From assembly GCF_002850745.1 (NCBI RefSeq), contig NZ_PJOK01000049.1, positions 1 to 64,000 of the forward strand: a stretch of DNA of 64,000 bases, in the 5' to 3' direction. The translations under genes and the position numbers were made by a program. Within the stretch, counting starts at the first letter, position 1; each line of letters starts with the position of its first letter. Origin of the DNA: Nonomuraea indica (GTDB lineage: Bacteria; Actinomycetota; Actinomycetes; Streptosporangiales; Streptosporangiaceae). Of the stretch, positions 1 through 6,772 are shown in pieces. The notes under the pieces are model-generated. The model was not told the origin of the DNA and made no database searches. It worked only from the letters and a program-made list of their open reading frames with translations.

Positions 1-590
1 TCGCGATCAGGCTGTGACCAGCGCCCTGCCGTCAGGGGGATGAAAAAGCCTCATTGAACGGTCCAGAACGGGCCTAACTGGATCTTTTACTCCGTAGGTT
101 CCGGGTTGCCGGACGCCGGCGTTACGACTGCGACGCAGGATCCGGCTGACGGCGGCCGAGCTGGGCCGCTCACGAGGCGGACTGACGCTCTCCGCCGTCG
201 CCGTCGCCGTTGCTGCCGGGCGTGCCGTCGCCGGGGCCGTTGTCCTGGGGGATTTGCCCTTAGGTGCAGCCCCCTTTCCTCGTCGGCGGCCTTCTCCAGC
301 GCCGTCATCAGTTCACCGTCCACCACCATGCCCGCGGCGTGGTGGTGCGCACGGGCCGTGGTGGAGGGCACCGCCAACCTGTGCCGGGGCAGCGGGTCGC
401 GTTCTCTCTGGGCGGGGTCGTCGGCGGAAGGTCCCCTCGTGACGCGGTCGCGGTGGCGCGGATCTCCTTCATGTCTCACGGCAACTCGGCCAGATCTCGT
501 CCCGCTACGGTCGAAGGGCGTGAGCGGATCAGATCGGACAAGGACTGAGTCGGCGGACACGCCCCGTCGGATGAACTTTCACGGAATTGC
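1..590. other. No convincing gene
   Basis: Open frames exist on both strands, but none shows a recognisable domain, a consistent third-position GC preference or a good ribosome binding site. The longest minus-strand frame (GTG at 560) is Arg- and Pro-rich and looks like an antisense frame. A degraded gene cannot be excluded. Confidence 0.5.
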
Positions 591-627
591 CTGACACCCC
601 TCCCGATATGTCCGGTATGGGTGTAGC
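591..627 (+). promoter_or_regulatory. Possible promoter of the Trp-rich mini-gene
   Basis: CTGACA (591-596) followed after 19 bases by TATGGG (616-621) resembles a weak sigma-70-type promoter. It lies about 45 bases before the ATG at 665. The match is modest and was judged by eye. Confidence 0.3.
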
Positions 628-664
628 GTCCGAATTTGGGCCAACTAGCCAACGGGGAGGAAGC

Positions 665-793
665 ATGGCTAGGACGCACCTGTCCCAAGTTGGATTCCGT
701 CAGGATCACTGGCACCGCCGTCGTTGGTGGGGTGGCGGCTGCCGCCGTCGCTGGTGGGGCGGCGGCTGGGGTTGGGGCGGCGGCTGGTGGTAG
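665..793 (+). CDS. Trp/Gly/Arg-rich mini-protein (42 aa), unknown function
   Basis: This frame begins with ATG after GGGGAGGA (654-661) and ends in TAG at 791-793, just before a strong hairpin. The product has a polar head (MARTHLSQVGFRQDHWH), then two copies of RRRWWGGG separated by one Cys, then a Gly/Trp tail ending WW. It contains 10 Trp and 14 Gly in 42 residues. No signal peptide or known domain is visible. The DNA is a short tandem duplication, so low-complexity expansion in a non-coding stretch is an alternative. An overlapping frame would read as an Ala/Gly-rich hydrophobic segment but lacks an SD. It could be a RiPP precursor, a nucleic-acid-binding peptide or an unknown small protein. 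No modifying enzyme is encoded nearby. Confidence 0.45.
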   Translation: MARTHLSQVGFRQDHWHRRRWWGGGCRRRWWGGGWGWGGGWW

Positions 794-839
794 GCCGGCC
801 CCGTCAGAAGCTCTAGCTGCACAACCGAACCTGTGATCG

Positions 840-875
840 CTCCGGCCCTCACCCACCCGTGAGTGAGGGCCGGAG
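840..875. terminator. Hairpin terminator after the mini-gene
   Basis: CTCCGGCCCTCA (840-851) pairs perfectly with TGAGGGCCGGAG (864-875) around a 12-base loop. There is no U-tract, as is usual for actinomycete terminators. It lies 46 bases beyond the mini-gene stop and supports 665-793 being a transcription unit. Confidence 0.65.
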
Positions 876-1192
876 GTGCGGGTGGACTCGTCGCCCAAGT
901 CCAGCAGGGTGTGGCGGAAGGTGGGCGTGATCGCCGTCGGTGCTCCTCTCGGGCGAGGCGTGGGGGAACCCGGTGGCGCGGGTAGGATTGCCGGATCTCG
1001 GTGCCGTCGCCATCCTCTCTCCAGGAACGCACCTGGTCTGGCCGTGGCAGGGGCCATGGTCGGGTGAGCCCGGGTACGGCGACTCCTGATCGTCGGCCGT
1101 ACTGCTCCTGCGGTTCGGACAGCTGCTCCGGCGAGCACGCCGTGATGGGACGGCGGCAGCGGAACTCTGGGCCGGAGTGGAGAGGCCATCAG
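876..1192. other. No gene seen
   Basis: About 320 bases between the mini-gene hairpin and the end of the hemerythrin gene. The frames covering it are Arg/Pro-rich without domains or SD, and no repeat or structured RNA was recognised. Confidence 0.5.
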
Positions 1193-1660
1193 TCAGAGGT
1201 CGCCGAACATGCGGTTCCTGTCGCTCTCTGGGACGTCAAGAGCACGAAGTGCCTGGTTCAGGGAGCCTTCCTCGAAGCCGAAATGAGCCTTCATCGCGGC
1301 CTTGATGTCGTTGATCTCGTGGAAGAGCTGCTGCGGTGATGATTGCGGGTCGTCGAGGCTCAGCTGGAAGTCGGCAAGGAGGCGCGCGAGAACCTCGTGC
1401 TCGCGACCCAGGCGGGCGATCGTGGGCTCCAGCTCGGGCATCTGCTGCAGCAGGGCCGGGAAGAAGTCGCTGTCCTCGCTGCGGTGATGGCTGCCCAGGG
1501 CAGAGCAGAAGGTGTAGCAGAAGTCGCGGAGTTCGGGTTTGAGGCTCTGGGCGCGTTCGCCGGAGCGGATGGCCCTGCGGGCGTCCTCCAGCGCCTTTTC
1601 CAGGCGGTGGTGGACGTCCTGCAACTCCCGGTGCCAGGCGAAGATGCGGTTGCGCAGCAT
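1193..1660 (-). CDS. Hemerythrin (HHE) domain protein
   Basis: A 155-residue all-helical protein of the hemerythrin/HHE cation-binding family. It has spaced His/Glu ligands: HRELQDVHH near the N terminus, GSHHRSEDSDFF in the middle, REHE, and AHFGFEEG near the C terminus. The family binds a di-iron centre and serves in oxygen, nitric oxide or iron-stress handling; the role here is not shown. The ATG at 1658-1660 was chosen because the domain starts immediately after it and upstream residues are Arg-rich filler. It is the last gene of a PadR, truncated NmrA, HHE operon, starting 8 bases after the preceding stop. Confidence 0.8.
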   Translation of the reverse strand: MLRNRIFAWHRELQDVHHRLEKALEDARRAIRSGERAQSLKPELRDFCYTFCSALGSHHRSEDSDFFPALLQQMPELEPTIARLGREHEVLARLLADFQLSLDDPQSSPQQLFHEINDIKAAMKAHFGFEEGSLNQALRALDVPESDRNRMFGDL

Positions 1661-1668
1661 GACGGTGC

Positions 1669-1920
1669 TCAGCGGACGTCGTCGGCGTGCTCGTCGGCCC
1701 ACTGCGCGAAGCCGCGGCCGGACAGCCCGGTGAGCTGCTCGACGGCGGGCGACACGGTGGCGGGCACTCCGGCGGTGACGGCCCGCGTGGCCGGGAGGTC
1801 GTCGATGAGCGAGCCGGGCACGCCGTGGCGGGCCATCCGCTCGCGGGCCTGGTGCGGCCCCTCCTCGACGGTGACGAGGTGCCGCCCCACCAGACCGTTC
1901 GCTCCGGTCATCGGAATCAT
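1669..1920 (-). pseudogene. Internally deleted NmrA-like NAD(P)-binding oxidoreductase
   Basis: The 83-residue frame begins with a nucleotide-binding start (MTGANGLVGRHLV, Rossmann GxxGxxG). It then jumps directly into what looks like the C-terminal tail of the NmrA/azoreductase-like SDR family (GVPATVSPAVEQLTG, then GFAQWADEHADDVR). Normal members are about 280 residues, so roughly 200 residues of core are missing while the frame stays open. The start ATG overlaps the PadR stop (ATGA, 1917-1920), so the original operon order is preserved. An in-frame deletion product without catalytic core is the likeliest reading. Confidence 0.65.
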
Positions 1921-2495
1921 TCTTGCCGTCCTTCCGCCGTCGGCGATGGGTCGCGGTCGTTCGCGGCGAGCAGCTCCGGTAGCTGCTCCAGCAGGCTCTC
2001 GTGCCAGGCGATCTCGGCCCGCAGGCGTGCCGTGGTGTGGTCGAAGGTCATCGGCTCCAGCCCGCGCAGGTACGGCTCGGCCTGCTCGCGTTGGTGCCGC
2101 CAGGCCGTCAGCCGGGCGATCAGCGCGTCGCGCCGGTCGCCGATCAGTGCCCGCAGGTCGTCCTCGGCGAGATCGTCGGCGTAGTGCAGCGCGAGATCCA
2201 CCGGGTCGGGTCGCAGCCGGACCTCGCGCAGCATCCGGTCGCGCAGCGCGATGAACTCCTCGCGCCCGGCCGCGGTGAGCGTGTACACCGTCCGTGCCGG
2301 GCCCGCCGCCCGCTCGGTACGGACCACCTCGATCGCGCCCTCGGCGACCAGCCGGTGCAAGGCCCCGTACAGCGAGCCCACCTTGATGTCGGTCCACAGC
2401 TCGGTGCGGTCCAGTTGCGCCTGCCGGCGGATCTGATGCCCGTGCATGGGACCGCGCAGCAGGGCGCCGAGCACGAACATGCGTACGTCACTCAC
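1917..2495 (-). CDS. PadR family transcriptional regulator
   Basis: This is a winged-helix repressor of the PadR family, about 192 residues. The N-terminal winged helix (FVLGALLRGPMHGHQIRR, then VGSLYGALHRLVAEGAIE and the wing TVYTLTAAGREEF) is followed by a long helical C-terminal Vir_act_alpha_C-type domain (HESLLEQLPELLAA). The GTG at 2493-2495 was chosen because family homology begins right there; the frame stays open for 30 more codons upstream, through the presumed operators. It heads an operon with the NmrA relic and hemerythrin gene and probably autoregulates it. Confidence 0.85.
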   Translation of the reverse strand: MSDVRMFVLGALLRGPMHGHQIRRQAQLDRTELWTDIKVGSLYGALHRLVAEGAIEVVRTERAAGPARTVYTLTAAGREEFIALRDRMLREVRLRPDPVDLALHYADDLAEDDLRALIGDRRDALIARLTAWRHQREQAEPYLRGLEPMTFDHTTARLRAEIAWHESLLEQLPELLAANDRDPSPTAEGRQE

Positions 2496-2505
2496 CTGGC
2501 CAGGT

Positions 2506-2544
2506 GAACACGAGCAGTTCCCACTAGTCAAACACGAGTAGTTC
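2506..2544. promoter_or_regulatory. Direct repeats, probable PadR operators
   Basis: AACACGAGCAGTTC (2507-2520) and AACACGAGTAGTTC (2531-2544) differ by one base and start 24 bp apart, about two helical turns. Each is an imperfect GAAC-N7-GTTC palindrome. They sit directly upstream of the PadR start, so autorepression is the simplest inference. Confidence 0.5.
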
Positions 2545-2648
2545 ACGTGGAGTCGTCGCGTCTCCCCTACGGCATCGCGGGACAAGCGTCATCGGCAGGG
2601 AGCCGAGGCCGGAGCGCGGGTCATCCCCCGGCGCAGCATCCCTTGGGG

Positions 2649-3524
2649 TCATCGAGCCGCATGACAGGCGAGGCATACGTCGCTCGACGCGGTGCGCGTT
2701 CTGTAGTCCTCGGGCAGGAGGAAGGCCAGCACGCGATGGCTCTCTCCTTCCCGCACCGGAGTGAGCGTGGTGGTGGTCAGCTGGACGTGATGATTCTTGT
2801 CGTCCGGTTGGCGGGGGTCGGTGTAGCCGGGCTCGCGAAAGAGCATCGGCCGGGACGGGCCTTGGACGAGCAGGTCGGTGCCGCCGGCCCAGATGCGTCT
2901 GGCGTCTGGACTCCGGTCGCAGATGTCGTTCACCACGGCCGTGAGTTCGTGGCCGCGCCGTGACCGCATCGCCCGGCCGCGGACCAGCGACATCAGCGCC
3001 ATCGCCTCGTGCTCCCATTCGACCGCGACGTGCTTGGAGTGCTCGTGCAGGAAGAACCAGTGCAGGATCGTGCGCTCGCCGGCGGGCAGGGCGGTGAAGT
3101 CGCAGATCCACCGGGCGAACGAAGCATTCTGGTTCTGGAAGTTCCACAAGCCGTCGGTCACGTACGCGGGATGGGGTTCCAGGGCGTTGACCAGCCGGTG
3201 CAGGGCCGGGTCGGGCTCGGCGGCGCTCTGGGGCTCGGGCCGTGGGGTGCCGTTCGCGAGGAACCACAGGACGCTGCGCTCGTCCTGGCTGAGTTGGAGT
3301 GCTGAGGCGATGGCCTCGAGCAGTTCGGGGGTGGGGCGATGTTCTGCGCCCTGTTCCAGCGCGCTGATGGTGCGAATGGAATATCCCGTGGCGTACGCCA
3401 GGTCTTCCTGTGTAAGGGTGCTGCCGCGGCGGGATCGTCGTGCGGGGAGCCCTGCCTGGCTGAGCGTGGTCCTGGCGCGGCGTTCGCGCAGGAACTGGCC
3501 AAGGAGTTCGCGGCTGTCGTGCAA
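2649..3524 (-). CDS. XRE family regulator with MmyB-like ligand domain
   Basis: About 291 residues. The N-terminal helix-turn-helix (LTQEDLAYATGYSIRTISALEQG) is followed by the MmyB-type ligand-binding domain common in actinobacterial regulators, with hallmark stretches such as NQNASFARWICDF, ERTILHWFFLHE and RRIWAGGTD. I chose a TTG start at 3522-3524 because AAGGGGG precedes it at good spacing; an in-frame ATG at 3590 would add 22 residues. The region between the HTH and the first residues carries an Arg/Ser-rich insertion. It is transcribed away from a DUF998 membrane protein gene, which is its likely target. Confidence 0.8.
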   Translation of the reverse strand: MHDSRELLGQFLRERRARTTLSQAGLPARRSRRGSTLTQEDLAYATGYSIRTISALEQGAEHRPTPELLEAIASALQLSQDERSVLWFLANGTPRPEPQSAAEPDPALHRLVNALEPHPAYVTDGLWNFQNQNASFARWICDFTALPAGERTILHWFFLHEHSKHVAVEWEHEAMALMSLVRGRAMRSRRGHELTAVVNDICDRSPDARRIWAGGTDLLVQGPSRPMLFREPGYTDPRQPDDKNHHVQLTTTTLTPVREGESHRVLAFLLPEDYRTRTASSDVCLACHAAR

Positions 3525-3646
3525 CGTTTCCCCCTTGCCGTATTCAGCAGGAAATGGCGTTGCCGGTAACGCTATCGCTGGTGACGGCATGCCGTGAACT
3601 CAGTTTGCTCTGGTGCCTCGGCGGCGCCATTCCCAAGATTGCTGAC

Positions 3647-4276
3647 ATGACAATCGTTGAAGCGAGAACGCGGAGACGGCCGCTGCTGCTCACTGCCGGC
3701 ATGCTGGCGGCCCCGATCTGGATTCTGCTCGCCGTGACCCAGGCGACGACCCGCACGGGCTTTGACCTGACCCGGCATCCGATCAGCATGCTTTCCCTGG
3801 GGGACCTCGGCTGGATCCAGATCTCCAGTTTCGTGGCGACAGGGCTTCTGACCCTGTGCGGGGCGGCAGGGCTGCGGCACGCCGGTACAGGTGGTGCGTG
3901 GGGGCCTCGCCTTCTTGGCCTGCAGGGAGCCGGCTTGATCGTGGCCGGCATCTTCCCGGCCGATCCGGGCTTCGCGTTTCCTCCTGGTACGCCCGACGTC
4001 CCGGGAACGATGAGTTCCGTCGGGGCTGTGCACATGGCCGCGGCGAGCATGTCGTTCCTCGCGATGATCGCGTTCTGTCTCGTCCTGGGCCGGCGGTTCA
4101 GCGGCACGTCCTGGGCCTTCGCCGGACGCATCTGCGGCGCGATGCTCGCCGTGGGCCTGGGATGGGCGATGAGCGGCGCGGCAGGGGGACCGCTCGCCAT
4201 GTTCGTCGGCGTCACCGCGACCTGGACATGGATCACGGTGACCATGTTCAAGCTGGGGCAGGCCGCTCGGGTCTGA
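3647..4276 (+). CDS. DUF998 membrane protein
   Basis: A 209-residue integral membrane protein with about six hydrophobic segments, for example LLTAGMLAAPIWILLAV, ISSFVATGLLTLCGAAG and LQGAGLIVAGIFP. It matches DUF998, a family of unknown function seen in many actinobacteria. The ATG at 3647 directly precedes the Arg-rich lead-in to the first segment; an earlier in-frame ATG at 3554 would add an unlikely extension into the divergent promoter region. It lies divergent to the XRE regulator. Confidence 0.75.
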   Translation: MTIVEARTRRRPLLLTAGMLAAPIWILLAVTQATTRTGFDLTRHPISMLSLGDLGWIQISSFVATGLLTLCGAAGLRHAGTGGAWGPRLLGLQGAGLIVAGIFPADPGFAFPPGTPDVPGTMSSVGAVHMAAASMSFLAMIAFCLVLGRRFSGTSWAFAGRICGAMLAVGLGWAMSGAAGGPLAMFVGVTATWTWITVTMFKLGQAARV

Positions 4277-4381
4277 CGGCCGGCCCTCAGAACGGGCGCG
4301 TTGTTCGTGGAACGCCCAGCTCCGTTGCAACCAGCACGAACGTCACATGCTCATGGCTTCATGACCGGCAAGGAGATTCAC

Positions 4382-4669
4382 ATGTCTTTTCAGGCGTACC
4401 TGGACAACATCGAGGACAAGACCGGGCTGACGCCCCGCGAGTTCATCGAACTGGCGAAGGAACGCGGGTTCGATGACGAGTCGGTGAAGGCAGGCGTGAT
4501 CGTCGAATGGCTCAAGCAGGACTACGGTCTCGGCCGTGGGCATGCCATGGCGCTGGTGCACGTGATCAAGAAGGGTCCGGAGATCGACTCGAAGCATGTC
4601 GGCGGTTCCGGGACCCATCGGGATGAGTCGAACGTGCTGTGGCTGGATGGGAAGAACAACCGGCCGTGA
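4382..4669 (+). CDS. DUF4287 domain protein
   Basis: A 95-residue soluble protein matching DUF4287, beginning MSFQAYLDNIEDKTGL and containing TPREFIELAKERGF and the helical stretch GRGHAMALVHVIKKGP. The ATG follows AAGGAG with six-base spacing. The family appears as a small stand-alone protein or fused to DUF5655; its biochemical role is not known. It starts about 105 bases after the DUF998 gene, so co-transcription is possible. Confidence 0.8.
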   Translation: MSFQAYLDNIEDKTGLTPREFIELAKERGFDDESVKAGVIVEWLKQDYGLGRGHAMALVHVIKKGPEIDSKHVGGSGTHRDESNVLWLDGKNNRP

Positions 4670-4821
4670 CGTGTGAACGACTTCGAGTGCGCCGCGGACG
4701 CAAGCGCAGAAGTGCGGGTGCGTCCGCCGTCTTCGGGAGTCGGATTCTGCCGCCGCTCGCCGGCCGCGCTCTCGTCTCGCCGGCGCGGGCCGGCTTCTTG
4801 GTGCGTGTCCGGGCGCTGGGG

Positions 4822-5388
4822 TCAGCGGTGTCGCCGGTACCGCAGATACAGGATCCCGTTGCCGGAGGTGGTGCTGGAGACCAGGTCGAGCCGGTAGGAC
4901 GCGGGGACGCCGTCGAACAGCCGGGTGCCCTCGCCTGAGACGTAGGGGAACATGCTCACCTGGAGTTCGTCGATCAGGTCGAGCCGCATGAGCGACCGCC
5001 AGAGGCTGACGCCGCCCCAGACCACGATGTGGCCGTCGCCGCCCAGCCTGAGCTTGTCGATCTCTTCTGTCGTGTCACCGGCGGCGATGGCGGTGTTGGC
5101 CCAGTCGGCCCTCGTCAGGGTCCGGGAGAAGACGACCTTGCGCCCGGTGTTCAGGATGCCGGCGAACGGGTGGTCGGTGGACGTCGTCGTCATGGCCCCG
5201 GCGATGCTCTCGTAGGCGGTGCGGCCCATGACGTGCGCGTACGCGCTGCGGAGAAAGTCGAGGTGCGCCGGGTCGTCGGGCTCACGGTTCTCGGGCAGGT
5301 CGAAGCAGAACTTCGAGAACTCGGTGCCCTCGTCGGCGAGGAGGCCGTCGAGGGAGTAGTTGAACACTGTCGCTATCAGCTTTCGCAT
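4822..5388 (-). CDS. Dihydrofolate reductase family protein (RibD C-terminal type)
   Basis: 188 residues of the DHFR/RibD-C fold. The N terminus (MRKLIATVFNYSLDGLLADEG) corresponds to the first strand and substrate loop. YAHVMGRTAYESIAG and HIVVWGGVSLWRSLMRLDLIDEL are the typical NADPH-binding and C-terminal motifs. Stand-alone members are NADPH-dependent reductases of uncertain substrate; this is not the housekeeping folA. It lies opposite its upstream neighbour and is followed on its 5' side by a short gap without a gene. Confidence 0.85.
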   Translation of the reverse strand: MRKLIATVFNYSLDGLLADEGTEFSKFCFDLPENREPDDPAHLDFLRSAYAHVMGRTAYESIAGAMTTTSTDHPFAGILNTGRKVVFSRTLTRADWANTAIAAGDTTEEIDKLRLGGDGHIVVWGGVSLWRSLMRLDLIDELQVSMFPYVSGEGTRLFDGVPASYRLDLVSSTTSGNGILYLRYRRHR

Positions 5389-5545
5389 GATGAGGACTCC
5401 GTGGTCTGGGGTCGTCCGGGGGCCGTGCTTGCCAGGGAACGTGCGGCGCCTGCGGCCTGTCGCTGATGCTTGGACAACGCTGCCGCCCGAAACTCATCGG
5501 CGCCCGGCCCACCGGTTGCTGCCAAGGCCGAGCCGGCAAGGAGGT

Positions 5546-6265
5546 CTACCCGGGATCGGGGACGGCGGCTCGGCGGTTGCCGCCTGAGACCTGGTCTTCT
5601 GCCGCCTCCAGCCAACCCCGATACCAACGGCCGAACCCGAGCGGCTTTCCGTCCGCGTCGCGCAGCGGCCGGAATCCACCGTCGCCGGCCGTGTCGTCAG
5701 CCCACATCTGGCCCCGCGCCGGGCCGCTGATCACCAGGGCCTCCCGATACGCGCAGCCAAGGTGACAGAGGTACAGCAGGCCGATCGAATGCCGCGGGTG
5801 GAAGACGACCGCCTCGTGCTGTTCCCAGTACGCGTTCTCGGCGGCGTCGAATTCCTCCGTGGACTCGAAATCTGCCTTGTCAGGCGGCGCGGGCAGACCG
5901 TCGGCCGGGTCGAACGCCTCGACGTGAGGAAATGGCTGGTCCAGCGTGTCCAGGTCGGTGAGATCGGCGCCGTCGCCCTCCCACTGCCATCGCCCCTTCG
6001 GGCGACGTACGGGGAAGAGCCCGTAGGCGGGACCCGCTCCCCCGCGCCCCGCCTGCAGCAGGAAGGACCGGTACTCGCCGGGCAGCTCCACCCGGAGCTG
6101 TGCCTCCAGGTCGGCCAGGTCCTCGGCGTCCAGCGGTGACTCGAGCTCCCAGCCGTGGCTCGCGGCACCGAACACCGCCCCGGCACCGGGCGCGGCGGCC
6201 AGCCGCGAAAGCCGTTCGCGCACATCTGCCCAGTCGGAACGCGTCACGTCCGGCATGATACGCAC
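5546..6265 (-). CDS. SMI1/KNR4 family protein
   Basis: 239 residues with the SMI1/KNR4 (SUKH) signature: a helical lead-in, LDAEDLADLEAQLRVELPGEYRSFLLQAGRGGAG, and later GLLYLCHLGCAYREALVISGP. Bacterial members often act as immunity proteins for polymorphic toxins, but many stand alone. No toxin gene is adjacent here, so the role is open. The start at 6265 gives a normal domain boundary. Confidence 0.8.
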   Translation of the reverse strand: MRIMPDVTRSDWADVRERLSRLAAAPGAGAVFGAASHGWELESPLDAEDLADLEAQLRVELPGEYRSFLLQAGRGGAGPAYGLFPVRRPKGRWQWEGDGADLTDLDTLDQPFPHVEAFDPADGLPAPPDKADFESTEEFDAAENAYWEQHEAVVFHPRHSIGLLYLCHLGCAYREALVISGPARGQMWADDTAGDGGFRPLRDADGKPLGFGRWYRGWLEAAEDQVSGGNRRAAVPDPG

Positions 6266-6482
6266 ATCCGAAGACCGTCAGTGGCGCCGTGGCCGTGAGG
6301 AGGGGGCTGTGGCGGAGGTGACGAAAAGAGAGATATAAAGGTCTCCTTTTGTGGCCTTATACGCGTTTATCCCTGTTTGATGCCGCATATGCTATTGCGG
6401 CGCGCCCATGGAGTAATCGCCGACGTCGCGTTACCTTGAGAGAAGGCCGGCCATGTTCCCGATCCCCAAGGAAGAGGATTCC

Positions 6483-6689
6483 ATGTCCGTGAACCCCGAG
6501 GACCCCTGGACCACAGGAGAGTCGTTCCACGTCGGCGACGGCGATTACGAACGTCCGAGCATAAAGGACGAGCTGATCGTCCATGCCGTTCTCCTGTCCG
6601 AAGCAGCGCAGGCGAAAGCAGACCCGATCGGCTACGTGGCCGACAAGGCCGAGAAGATCGCGAAATTCTTGCGGGACGCCGACAAGTAG
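6483..6689 (+). CDS. Small acidic protein, unknown
   Basis: A 68-residue acidic soluble protein with an amphipathic C-terminal half (AAQAKADPIGYVADKAEKIAKFL). The ATG at 6483 follows AAGGAAGAGG; an earlier ATG at 6453 has no SD. No family was recognised. The 120 bases upstream are markedly A/T-richer than the surroundings. A hairpin follows it and separates it from the convergent NACHT gene. Confidence 0.55.
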   Translation: MSVNPEDPWTTGESFHVGDGDYERPSIKDELIVHAVLLSEAAQAKADPIGYVADKAEKIAKFLRDADK

Positions 6690-6735
6690 TGCGGACAGCG
6701 CCTTCAGCCATGGTTCATGCCGCTCTCCGCGCAGG

Positions 6736-6766
6736 TTCAGCATCCTGAGCATTCCAGGATGCTGAA
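6736..6766. terminator. Bidirectional hairpin terminator
   Basis: TTCAGCATCCTG (6736-6747) pairs perfectly with CAGGATGCTGAA (6755-6766) around a seven-base loop. It lies between the ends of two convergent genes (6689 and 6773). Confidence 0.75.
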
Positions 6767-6772
6767 CACGGC

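Noticed and set aside
636..836. Ala/Gly-rich hydrophobic frame overlapping the Trp-rich ORF
   Set aside because: It could form a membrane segment but lacks an SD. The frame at 665 has a strong one. The low complexity comes from the same repeats.
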